64,000 nt of DNA. Origin: Rhynchosporium graminicola. Taxonomy: Eukaryota; Ascomycota; Leotiomycetes; Helotiales; Ploettnerulaceae. The notes below the pieces were generated by a model. It made no database searches and was not told the origin of the DNA. It saw nothing but the letters and a program-made list of their open reading frames with translations. Position 1 is the first letter of the stretch. Each line of letters opens with the position of its first letter. The position numbers and the translations under genes were made by a program. This document shows, piece by piece, positions 23,714-34,279 of the stretch. The stretch spans positions 394,371-458,370 of the forward strand of contig FJUW01000036.1 of assembly GCA_900074885.1 (NCBI GenBank), given 5' to 3'.

Positions 23714-24612
23714 TAAGGTGGGTGGTTTGGATGGATTAGGAAGGATGGAGGGGGAGGTGGTGGGAGGATAGGAGGAATGGATGAGAGGATTAAGGAGTGG
23801 AATAAGGGGATATGATTGTGATTTGTATTTGGAGATTTGGAGAAGATGATACCACTTTGATATTTTCCTTGTTTTGATACTGTGCTGGTTGGAGCTCGAT
23901 TGTGTATCATTTTGGCATTTTTGGATTCTTTTCAGCCTTGCCTTTTTTTGTTCTTGTTTTCTTCATCAACTACATAGGTCCCGTATAATCTTATACGGCT
24001 AAATGGTAGCCGTTATTCACGTCCAGGTAAGTCGTGGAATTCACATAACGCTTGTTCAAGGCGGAAGCTAAGAAGTCATCGAAGACACTCAGGGAAATTT
24101 GTCCCCGGCCAAGCAATTTTTCAAGCCCATCATCTAAGGTGCGGCCTGAAAGAAAACTCACGAAAGGCTTTTCTGACTTTGTGTTATTACATTTTGTAAT
24201 GTTGTGAGATATCTTGATGACATTGAGAATTTACATCCGAAAATTCTGGTTTGGTTCACCACACTCAATACCTTTCTCTAACCCCAAGCCTGAGCATCCA
24301 TCAGCCATTCCACCACTTTAGAATTGCCTTGGATATATCCAGGAATGACTTTTCTTTTAGCTGCTACTTATTAGTCCAAGCTCTCGGTATGTATCGAGCG
24401 TTTCCTACCTCGGAAATATCGTTGATCTCGCGTGAACTATCCTTTCTTCTCTCAGGCAACATCTCATCGCTATCTCTCGAACTTTCTGGGCCATGGTTAT
24501 GTTCTAGAGAGTGGGTTCAGTGAAGGGTTGCATCGATTTCGAGGTGAACTTCGATACCATCCGCGTTGCTTTTAATTCTCGCTTTCAAAAGCAGAAGAAG
24601 AAACAAGCTCTC
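23714..24612. other. Intergenic region
   Basis: About 900 bp. It has a purine-rich (GGA)n-like stretch at 23720-23790 and a double hairpin at 23981-24012 (listed separately). ORF 24251-24523 shows no domain. No gene supported. Confidence 0.45.
23981..24012. repeat. Two overlapping perfect hairpins
   Basis: CCGTATAA-TC-TTATACGG (23981-23998) shares its last CGG with CGGCTA-AATGG-TAGCCG (23996-24012). Both stems are perfect (8 bp and 6 bp). They are mutually exclusive as folded structures. It may be a decayed element end or a 3'-end structure; nothing else supports either reading. Confidence 0.6.
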
Positions 24613-25829
24613 TTATCTGCCTCTCGAGCTTAACTTCTCGTACAAATCTGCTAGCTTCGACCTCAACTTCTTCGTCACCAAGACACCTAACTCGAGATGA
24701 GATGTCTCGTCCTCCTTGTCAACCTCGAATTCCTCTGCCAGAAACAACTTCGAGGCCCTATTGGTGAGACCTATATACTCCTCACGGTCGGCATCGTCTT
24801 TTTCTCCAAGAGGAACACAGACTCCAGCGTACTTTAGAAGTATGGCGTTCAGAATCAGTCGGCACATTCTGCCATTTCCATCAACGAAAGGGTGGATGTT
24901 CACAAACTTTGAACAGTATCTCGCGGCCAAGGTCATTGGATCGATAGTTGCTTCTTCTTCGGCTTGTCTGATGTCGTCGTTGTACTGGGAGCAGAGTTCT
25001 TGCATACTTCCCGAGACAGCTTTCCAGGATATGAAGTGATGTGCCTTTATGTTGCCATACTTGGCTCGAATCTCAAAGTCGCGATAAGTTCCAGGTGGAT
25101 AACCGAGATTCTGACCTTCGCAAAGAATGATGTGGGTCGTCTTGATCAACTCTTCGCTCAATGGTTCGCTGTTCTCAACAATGGCCTTGATGATATGAAT
25201 GAGGGCTTTGGCATGTTGGATAATCTCAACTCGGGAACGGATTATGCTATCTGCACCAGGGTTCTCTCCGAGTGACTTAGCGTAGTCAGCATCTCGCTCG
25301 TCGTAGGCTTCTGCTTTGACACTCTTGCCACGAAAGACATCTCGGCAGATCTTGGCTGTCAGCCGCTCGTTCAAACCGGCGCTCTCAATGGCATTGCTAC
25401 CAAAGACGGTCTCGATCATTGTATCTTCGAGATACGAATACATGATCTCATTCAGCTCCCCGTCCCATTCTCCACGGAGTGCGCAAACTTTCTGAAAAAA
25501 ATGTATCGTCTCGCTAACAAGAGCTGTAACAATGCACTGTTAGCATCTTGCATTTTATTTCTCGAATTAGGGTTAGTACCTTCTGTTCCGCCCATGTTGC
25601 TCATGGTTTTATACTTTTCGTTTATCTTGAACGTGAAATTGATGTTCTTCGCAGCTTGCTTTCCCCGGATCGTGTTCCAGGCTGGCCAATGTTGGCGAAA
25701 GGAATTCTTCAGAGTGCCCATGAGGCCGAGATCGGTTGCTGCGATTGTCGTCATGGCTTTGGTGGACTGTGTGAATTCTAGATTTATGCCAGAGATCGAC
25801 TTTCGGTAATGCTTGTTGGGAGATGACAT
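24613..25829 (-). CDS. Fic/DOC domain protein (putative AMP-transferase)
   Basis: Exons (on -) 25829-25580 and 25523-24613 (386 aa). Splicing at the TTACAG acceptor, not the later TTTCAG, gives one frame: GTEA|LVSETIHFFQKVCALRGEW. The Fic core motif HPFVDGNGRMCR (catalytic His294) matches H-x-F-x-D/E-G-N-G-R-x-x-R completely. About 165 residues upstream lies SNAIES (126-131), at the place of the autoinhibitory helix motif S/T-x-x-x-E-G/N of class II Fic proteins, but with Ser as the last residue. Fic enzymes transfer AMP (sometimes other phosphate groups) to hydroxyl side chains of target proteins. There is no signal peptide or membrane segment, so it is probably cytosolic or nuclear. Target unknown. 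Confidence 0.87.
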
Positions 25830-28303
25830 TTTGAGAGGTGGTGTTGGAGATCGATGAGCTTCGATCTGGATTCTGGTGATGGTTGGTCTTCGCAGTCAAG
25901 TTTTTGGAAATGAGTCAGGGAAATGCAACTTTTTCAAGGTGGTCTAGGCGAGATTTGGATTTGGACTGGTAAGCTTCCGTTACTATTGTAACTAGACTCA
26001 AATGGCCGACTACACACTAGTACTGTAGATTTTGAGCTAGCTTCCCGCCATCACTCCATGGCAAGTGAAAGACAGATACTTAGCCGAAGCTAGTCTTGCT
26101 GTGTTATTTACTGCAAAGTTTCAGCACAGCTGATGAATTAATCCTTCAGTAGCGTAATGTTTTAGCTGCTGCCCCACAGAGTTCAGATCAATAGTGCCGC
26201 GTGAAGAACTAATTAGTTCCGAGTGCTTAAACAGATCTATCGTGCAAAAAAGGTCTTCGCTTAATATATATATATCACACTGTCACTTCCACGTCCAAGG
26301 GACCGTCTAGCGTGAAGACTTCTTGGACTCGGTTGACCAGACACATATCTGAAGCTTGATGCTTGTGAATCTCCGGTGGTCCCACTAGCTCAAAATATGG
26401 GTGTTCAATACTCTATATAAGAAGTGAGGAATTTTCGGGTAACTTAATGTGTGCTCGAGGGCGATAAAGAAGGCAACGCCTGAGTGTGGGGATGGAGATA
26501 GTGAAGATGAAATTTGAAAGATCAAAGTTGTGGAGATGAATCGTAGTGAGGAGCCTCTGGCTCATGAAAGTCGTTACCCGGTTTCATGACTTAATAATAC
26601 ATTGAAGGAAGAAACGATCACGAGCTGAGAGGTGAGTCGCAGTGACGAGCATTGGGTTTATAAATCTCAGTAATCGGATGTACGACTTAAGAAACCATGG
26701 ACTGGAAAAGTAATCACGAGTTGAGTCTGATATTCGTGATGGTGATCTGTGTTTGAGTATCTGCCTGAGATGACTCCTTTCGAAATCAATCTTTTTGATG
26801 AAGGTGAAACTAAACTTTCTTGATTTTCTTTTCCTGAGAGCAAGGAACAATCTTGCTTTCTTCAACATTGTGCACAAGGAAGGCTTCGGAGATTTCGGGA
26901 AGAAGTATCGGCGCCGAATTCAGCAATGAAAATGAAGCAAAGTATTGAGCAGTGTCCAGTGTCTGAAGATCCATGCCAAATTTTTTTTTTGCCCGGGATA
27001 TCGATGATAAGAGAAGTAGAAAAATGTTTCGAAGTTAACTATAGTGGGTTCTTAGAACTAATTCAGCTAGTAAGCAAAGGATGATCATAGGAAGTGAACG
27101 TCTAAATTGATTCTTGGAGTTCATTGTGAGTCTCAAGTGAATTCAAGAATATGATCCATTGTCCAAATATCCTCGATTCGAGGTCGCCGCGATGGGATTG
27201 ATGTCCACTGCTGTGTATAGGTTATGGCAGATTGGATCCATCTCTAACAAATTTGAGGCTGAGCAGAGTCTGGGTAATGATCCTCAGGGATAGTTATAGG
27301 TACGACTGTGGTGGGGTAATAGCCCACCAGGAGCTGTCTTGCTGGGAGCTGTTACAGGATCGATTCGCGGTACGGTTGTCAAATCGTAGTTTGGCACAAG
27401 GCAGCTTTAAAGCAGAGACGCCGAGGATGGGGTAATTCGTCTCGAGCGTAAAAATCTCATCAACTGACCAAAGTTATCACAATTCAATATGACTTCGAGT
27501 TAGTGTGTCAATAATGTCCTGTTGACACTTCTGTGACTTTCACTACGGGTTATAGGATGTTTCGCAAAGTAATACTCTGAAGTCACAGAATTATTTGACT
27601 ACTTCATGTGAGTCAACAGGTGCTTGATTCCTCGACTATGAATTTACCCAGCATTACGCGGGGCTCGTCATCAATTTGTGTCGGTGTCTCGATCTCATAC
27701 TTCGCTCGGAGCGTAAATAAATCTTCAGCTAGCGGGCCCACTTTCGCTTGATGCACAGGGGAAAGCACGGATGTAAACAAAGCACGATTTACTGGAAGGT
27801 ACAAGATACCTTCAAATCACCACGCAATCGTAAATTGTGTCGATTGAATCTCAAGTTGGCAGCGCAATGTGGGCAATTACTTTCTAGAGCCGGAAGTGGA
27901 CAAAGTATTATCGATCCAATTTTAGATCTAGTGCTATTCAAACATCACCTCACGATGTGACGATCGAAGACCGAGATGATTCCAAAATCTCCTCCCACTA
28001 TTAGGAGGTCCATCTTTGTATTAAGTTTGAACAAAACGAAGAGCTTCTATTTCTTTGCACGGCGGAGGCATAGTGCAGCAAAGGAGCTCGGAGCTCCGAA
28101 GCGGGTTGGTGGCTGGTAGTAATAATAAACAGCGTTTGTGCTTCTCAAAACTACGAAAACTTTCCATAACGGCCAGTTTCGACAGTAACAGGAATTGCTT
28201 CCATGAATCTAATATCTGGTCTATCCCGTATACCCGAAAACCACTGCTCTGATCCCATCCAAGACTCCAAGATACGCCATCTAAAATGCTCGAAGCTGCT
28301 GCT
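25830..28303. other. 2.5-kb region without a supported gene
   Basis: Short ORFs on both strands (for example 26584-26877 -, 27613-27804 -, 27748-27960 +, 28055-28252 +) have no domains or joinable exons. There is a short (TA)n run near 26268. The part next to 25829 should be the Fic gene promoter. Confidence 0.4.
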
Positions 28304-29002
28304 TTAAATATGTTTCGTCTTTGCTCTGATAACTTCTCTCCTATCTCCGTTCATCTTGAAGTCCTTCCCTAAGCAAGAATTATACTGCTTTATCTGCTCA
28401 TCCAGAAAACTTACATCCCCAACCAAGCCACCCAGTCTCTCAGCCGAAATTTTCGCAGTCAAGCCGACGAAGCACATGAGAAGTTTATCATGCTTTTCTT
28501 GTAGATCCGACAAAGCTCGCTCGAGATGTTCGAGATCTTTGTTCTTGCGTTGTCTGAATGCCCGTTGAGATTCACGATTCTGTTGTCTTCGGCGCTGAGA
28601 AGTGTTAGCTCGGTGCCTAGGTAGACAACATGCCGAGACTTACGTTGAGCTTTTGGAGTTCTTTCGCAGATTGGGAAGGTGATATGTCGTTAGTACCGAC
28701 ATGCCAGCTGGAAGTGAAGCTGTCGTTCGGGGTTGGCATTACGTCGTATGATGATGAAGAGTAATCAGGTGCTGTGTAGCTGGCGGGAGAAGAGGCACTA
28801 CTCATCCAGTCGGAGTCTCCATTTATTTGATATGGAACAGGTGAAGGATAGTAGTTCTTCTAGAATTAGTATGGGCTTCAATTGTTGGAGACGGAGTCCT
28901 TACATCGGCGTACTGGTCTTCTGGGATGTTTGTATAGCTGTCGTGGAGTTGAGATGTTGAGAAGACGAGGTAGTCGTTGTATATATTCATGGCTTGAGTC
29001 AT
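28304..29002 (-). CDS. bZIP transcription factor, Yap/AP-1-like
   Basis: Exons (on -) 29002-28904, 28859-28644 and 28594-28304 (201 aa). The start has a good context (ACAAGATGACT) after an A/C-rich leader. Exon 3 opens with the basic region RRRQQNRESQRAFRQRKNK (106-124), carrying N111-x3-Q115-x2-F118-R119, the DNA-contact pattern of fungal Yap/Pap1 proteins, with Ser in place of the usual Ala before Gln. A leucine-zipper-like segment follows (LEHLERALSDLQEKHDKL). Residues 34-105 are Ser/Thr/Tyr/Pro-rich, a possible activation region. No Yap1-type Cys-rich redox domain is seen, and the protein is short. Introns are 44 and 49 bp, the first with a TACTAAT branch point. A GTAAGT inside exon 3 (GDVSF) could be used as an alternative donor. 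Targets unknown. Confidence 0.87.
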
Positions 29003-30596
29003 CTTGTTGACAATTGTTGATTTTATGGAGATCCTTTAGTGTTTAGAGTCTGCTGTGTCAGAAGTATTGATGCCTTGATCAGAAATTGCTGTGAGGTGGG
29101 AGATGGGGTATAATTATGTCTGATGCCTCTTGCCAAGGCGGCAGTATGTGACCCGGGAGAGAAGTAAACGTGGTCGACCAGGATGCTTACGAATGTAGAG
29201 GTCTGTGCAGATATGTGTGGAAAACTCTCACTATGTGTGAGTCAAGGATCAGCCATCTGTAAGCTGGCCGTCGACCGAACGTGACCGGTGAGAAATATGA
29301 TCCAACCACACCACCCACACAGAGAACACAGTTACCGTGCCGTAGAAAACATAGATCTACATGGAATATTGCACACAGAAGACTGCCAAGAATGCCATGC
29401 GTCTTGGCAGATCTATGCTTAATCTTTAACCAGTAGATGAGGGAGGTTGTTGACTAGAGAACGGAGTTATGCTAGATTTATTAGAGTTCCCAAAAAGGTA
29501 ATGGAAGTAAGGCTATAATGGATCTATCTCCAGTAATCTCGTAATTCTATCTCTTCATTCTTCAAGAGATACATAACTGTCCCCGCTCTCCGTGCCTCCT
29601 CGAGACTTGCCTATACGAGACTACGAAGAGACCTCTGACGTATGCTCTTAAAATAAAGGGACAATACTAGGGATGTTACACATACAGGGTTGCACAAGGA
29701 TTGCTTCATTCATGCGATAGAACACCGACAGAAGTCCGCTAGAAGGCGCAGAACGCTGACTGTGCATGTTAACAGGCTGCATGCATGCCACTAAGTCCTG
29801 ATTCGCCTCTTCAGGCTAATTGATTGAGGGCCAGTGGTCGACCCTAGTAATTACATGCCAGAAAATCCATCTTTGGAAGTGAAAGGAATAATGTAAGAGT
29901 CGGAATCTGACAGAGGTTTTGCGCTCCTTGCTGTAAAGTGCATGCTCTGCTGACGCCTTTGACCGCTCAGTCCACGGCAGCCATTCGACAAAAATCGTTC
30001 GTGTAAGCTCCGCGGAGGAGACAACTTCCATACCACTTTGGGAGTGACATAAAGTCTGCCGTTTACATTAGTGCATGTTCATCCGAGATGCCTACATTCT
30101 CACGCTCCGAGATCGCACCATATCTTTGACTCGGAACTCCGTAAGACTCGACCACGACCGCCATTTTCGCAGGCTCTGCCGCATCTTCCTAAGAATGAGA
30201 CGGATTCGACGGCTTAGTAGAAACGGTATCGTGTATACAAGTATAGATGACGCTACTATGCGTCAAATTATAATTTGTACGCCACACGATGAAAGCTAGG
30301 CAAACTCGTCTTGGGCGACGAGAAATACTGGCAGATAGAATTCAATATCCCAAATGTATTTCTCGAAGTAGTTGTACATCGTCGAACACGAATTGGTCTA
30401 GCCTCTCTTAAGCCACAATATTGTGATGCCGAGTAGGAGTAGATCTCGCTTGCCGAACTACCCGAGTCGAGTCCGAGACACCTGCCACTTCTTCAAATCC
30501 CTTTGCTATTTGGAGTGCCGGAAAGCTGTCTTATAATTGTACAGTCTTCTAAAAAATCTATCCCTGAGTTTACCCAACAGTGCCTAAGCGCTTCTT
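29003..30596. other. 1.6-kb region without a supported gene
   Basis: The first ~150 bp is the bZIP 5' leader and promoter (on -). Beyond it, ORFs 29816-30031 (-) and 30075-30299 (+) are short and unrecognised. No repeat structure was seen. Confidence 0.4.
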
Positions 30597-31841
30597 TCAG
30601 CCAGGACCTTCAGACAAGGCCGGTCTATCAGCACCTCTACCAGTCGTATTTACGCTCTGATCAACACTACGCGAGTTGTGTGAGCTATCTGACTGCTTCA
30701 TCCCGATAGCAGCTACTTCTGTTATTGACACAGCTGCTGTTTCCATGTCATCCATCTGTGGTATGTTAGGTCTTGTTCGGTCAACATTGCCAAGAGATGT
30801 GCTGTTTCTTCGCTGCACGAGATGTCTGAATGAATAAAGCTTTGGCGCATTCGCAACAAATGTTGCTGCGAGAAACTCTCCCGTAGTCCAAGTGATCCGA
30901 AAAGTCTCTGACGCTTTGGATCCGACCGTGAGCGGAATTCGTATTGCTGTTATAATGATGATCATAAACCCAATGCTGAAGAGAAATCCGAGTTGTAGCT
31001 TCCTGGAAAAGAGTCAGAGAGATATCTGGTCTTTCGAAAAATGGCAGGCTCACTTGAAGATGCTCAGCCGAACTTTGATAAGAATGGGAAGCGGGAGGAA
31101 TATGAGCATCAAATCGGTAAACATATTGCTGACTCCTGCAAAGTGGATCAGTGAAAATCCAATCAAACTGACGGGTCCATCACTTACCGACGATGTAAAG
31201 TTGGGCGATGGCCTGACTGCAATTCCCTGACGTTACTTTTCAGTCCAGATCAAGCTAATTGTCCCTGGTAAGTTACCTGGATCTGGAATGACTTGCCAGT
31301 ACAAGTGAAAAGGTCTACATTCTACAAACGTAGAAATCATGCTTGCCGAGAATGTGACTGCAAACATACAGCCGAACACATTCATGGTAACACTTCCCCA
31401 TGACATGTCACGTACCAAGTGGCGATAAAACATAAGTAATACAGTTTTCTGTATCCACAACCTGTCATTCAAAAGTCAGCAAATTAATTCCCCGTCCGCA
31501 GATGGAAAATCAATATCCCGCATTCTCGATTGCCAGACTTACAGGATGATATAAAAGACTCTAGCAACCAGAGTAAATTTCGATCCCATTTCACGCTCGA
31601 AGATCTCTCGCTGTGTGAAATGATGAGTCTTCCGATACTCGTCTGCAACGTTGCTCGTTCCCCAGATGATAAGAACGTGCGTAAAAGCAATACGTATACA
31701 AACGCAGACGATAGCGACTGCCGTCAGGGAATCTCCAAAGTCCCATTTCGTCTTACAATACCGGCCCATAACCAGTCGAGCCAGCATGATCACGACGGCG
31801 AGCGAGCAGCAAGCCCAAACGACTGAGAGAGCGTCCATCAT
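30597..31841 (-). CDS. Fungal rhodopsin-domain integral membrane protein (PTH11-like)
   Basis: Five exons (on -): 31841-31543, 31461-31277, 31226-31188, 31135-31054 and 31002-30597, giving 336 aa in one frame. All four introns are 50-81 bp with good donors. The joined protein follows the fungal rhodopsin-domain family: LSVVWACCSLAVVIMLARL, KWDFGDSLTA, LLWIQKTVLLMFYRH, ECRPFHLYWQVIPDPGNCSQA (split), DLMLIFLPLPILIKVRLSIF and GEFLAATFVANAPKLYS. About six or seven hydrophobic segments are visible. The last 90 residues are polar and probably cytosolic. This family (a very large group in Pezizomycotina) is related to PTH11-type receptors; ligand and role are unknown. The N-terminus before the first membrane segment is very short, so an upstream start cannot be excluded. 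Exon 3 is only 39 bp. Confidence 0.87.
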
Positions 31842-33190
31842 CGCCCATGCCCAGACTCCGCGTCAGACTTCGATGAAGGAGTGCATTGAGGTTGTCGTTG
31901 AACCAAATTGACGTTCGCGCTGGATATGAAGATTCCCGTATATGCTGTAGGTAGTAGATACACGGCGTCTCATACAAGTCGTCGTCGTCCTGGAATCGAA
32001 ATTTCGGGCTTCGTTCGGTAGGTCAACCACGCTGGGTACAAGTGCTGCCCCGACTTACATGGGCAAAATACAAGCGTACAAATGAAGTACATTTGGATGA
32101 GTTCCGATCCTGTGGTTGGGAGACATTGGATGTTGAGGGACCAAACGCGGGATGTCGAGAGGTTAATCATCGACGTGCATATACCAAGCTGACAATTCTG
32201 ATAGCCGATCTTTATTTTCAGATACTTCTCAGTGATCCCTTAAAATTGTGCCACTTACAGTTCCGGAAAAAGAAAAAAAAAATGCTGATGTGCTTGTCGT
32301 GCTGCACGTTGACCTTTCGGCCAAGGAATTAAGTGCCATTGCGAGGGCAGGAACCTGCCCACAGTGCGTCTCCTCGCACTCACCGCCATCTTCATACCCC
32401 GGGTTCTTCGCCAGGTCTTGAAGGTTTACTCAGCCATTCAGGAGACTCGATGCGATAAATGTTACCGGATCTGAAGATTCTTACTCACCACGGACTTACC
32501 GCGTTAAAGAGAACGCAGCAGACCGCCAAGACATCTTTTCTTGGTCCAGCGCGCCAAGTCTGTTAACATACTCACATGGGATGCGGAAAGAAATCCACCG
32601 TTGATAGAACATTATATCTCTTGTTATGACTATATGAAAGAAAATGAGATCTGATATGTACGATGATTCGTTCGGAAGCATGATTTGAATCTCAGCTTTT
32701 TGTGAGTACTTTGAGTGTATCTGCTTATACCTGAACTAAGTTGCGGGCTTCATCTGATCGCTTCTTCGCCAGTGTTGTGTGTTTATCGATCGTGACCCTT
32801 GCGCGTAAGTAATAATAGATTTGTAGTACTGACATCCAATCGACTTTTCTTGTTAGCCACGACTCTCGGGTCGGCATCAAGATCACACTTTATGTCCTAG
32901 AGGCCATTATTCACTGTGGAATATGCAGAAAATCTTGCACGTGAAGTGCTTGCCGTCTTTACTCGATAGTTACAAGATGAAAAAGAATTATAATTCGTCC
33001 TAGGGTTATGAAGGCCATTAAATAGCAGAAAATCGACTCACTAGTGCCTTCTTCCCAGCGTCCACCTTTAGATACCGGTTGCTAACAGAAAAAAGAAAAA
33101 TAAAACCCCGATCCAAAGTAGTCAATCCAATCGCCAGAACCAGCTCGACGATCCGTCACGAAGCTCACAAATCTTTCCATCCCAGTCCCC
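31842..33190. other. Intergenic region
   Basis: About 1.35 kb. It holds the promoter of the rhodopsin-domain gene and the 3' flank of the FAS1 gene. An A10 run lies near 32272. Short ORFs only; no gene supported. Confidence 0.45.
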
Positions 33191-34279
33191 TCAATTCATT
33201 ACACCGATTAAAGGATCAATCAACTTATCCACAATCCATACACAGCCATTGTCAGCACAAATATCCTTCTCCACCACTCCCGCATTCCCCAAAATATACG
33301 CGGCTCCACTCTTCTTAGCCGTAATATTCCACCCGGAAGTACTTTGCACTTTGCCCTCAGCCATCTTATTCACCACCCCCAAATCGCCCGAAAGCAACCC
33401 GAACCTCAGTAGATATCTCGAGAGTCCCACGTTGGAAGGCGCAGCCATCGAATCCACAGGGATTCTGGCAAATGCGTCATTCGATGGTGCTAGAAATATC
33501 TGTTTTTCGTTTCCTGGTTTAGATAGAGATAGCCGGGTCATGAAATCCGGATCAACAGCCTTGATCTGGCTTTTCAAGACCGACAACCGAGGATCCGAGT
33601 CTACGATTCCAGCTATAGTCGTTTTCGTCTTGGTGCTCCCCTTGCCTGGTGCAGTGGAGGAGTTACTGACGCCGAACAGCATCGATAATGGAGTCAGTAA
33701 ACGATCGATGGTGTGAATACGTCCATTGGAAGCGACAGTATCGGTTAGATTCAGATTGGCGTCGTTGAGCTTGAACGTTTTTCCAGACCCTGCGGTAGTG
33801 GAGTTGACCGTAAGCGGGAAGCCTTCAACCGCTGTCACCTTTGTTTCGGCGCCAGATGACAGGTTTGCGGCTGTATATAAGCCTTCGCCTATGTGTGTTC
33901 TCACAATGGACTCTAGCAGCTCGTAAGAACGAGATTGTGCGAGAAGGTCGAGTGTAGCGGAGGGGATCTTGCGCATAGCCTGAGAGAGCAGTATTAGCGA
34001 GTGCCTCGGTCTCTCTCCTGCCTAAGCGAGACTTACTTCATTTGTCGGCGCGAATATAGTGTAATTCCGAGCGTCGAGGGCAGAGTTGAAGCGTTCTTCA
34101 AACGCTGGATTGGGGTTGGGGCCTCCCGTTTTTCTGATGATGGATGAAAAGGTTGAGAGGTCTGGTTGGCGTGAGAGTACAGAGAGGAGTGCATCTGGTC
34201 CCGACGGATAGACGGGAGCAGCCAGGACGGTTGATAGAGCCTCAATAGTAAAAGCGACGATGAAGGTGGAGGACTTCAT
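33191..34279 (-). CDS. Secreted protein with two fasciclin (FAS1) domains
   Basis: Exons (on -) 34279-34037 and 33979-33191 (343 aa); the 57-bp intron joins ARNYTIFAPTNE to AMRKIPSAT. Residues 1-20 form a signal peptide (MKSSTFIVAFTIEALSTVLAA). FAS1 repeat 1 (about 27-180) has NYTIFAPTNEA (H1-like motif) and GRIHTIDRLLTP at its end. Repeat 2 (about 185-340) has KQIFLAPSNDAFARIP and ends CVWIVDKLIDP. FAS1 proteins are secreted or wall-bound adhesion proteins. No GPI-attachment tail is visible, since the protein stops right after repeat 2 (LIGVMN). Several N-x-T sites fit secretion. Confidence 0.9.

Noticed and set aside
33249..33716. 155-aa ORF on + inside the FAS1 gene
   Set aside because: Shadow of the FAS1 coding strand; the - strand reading has a signal peptide, two FAS1 motifs and a clean intron.
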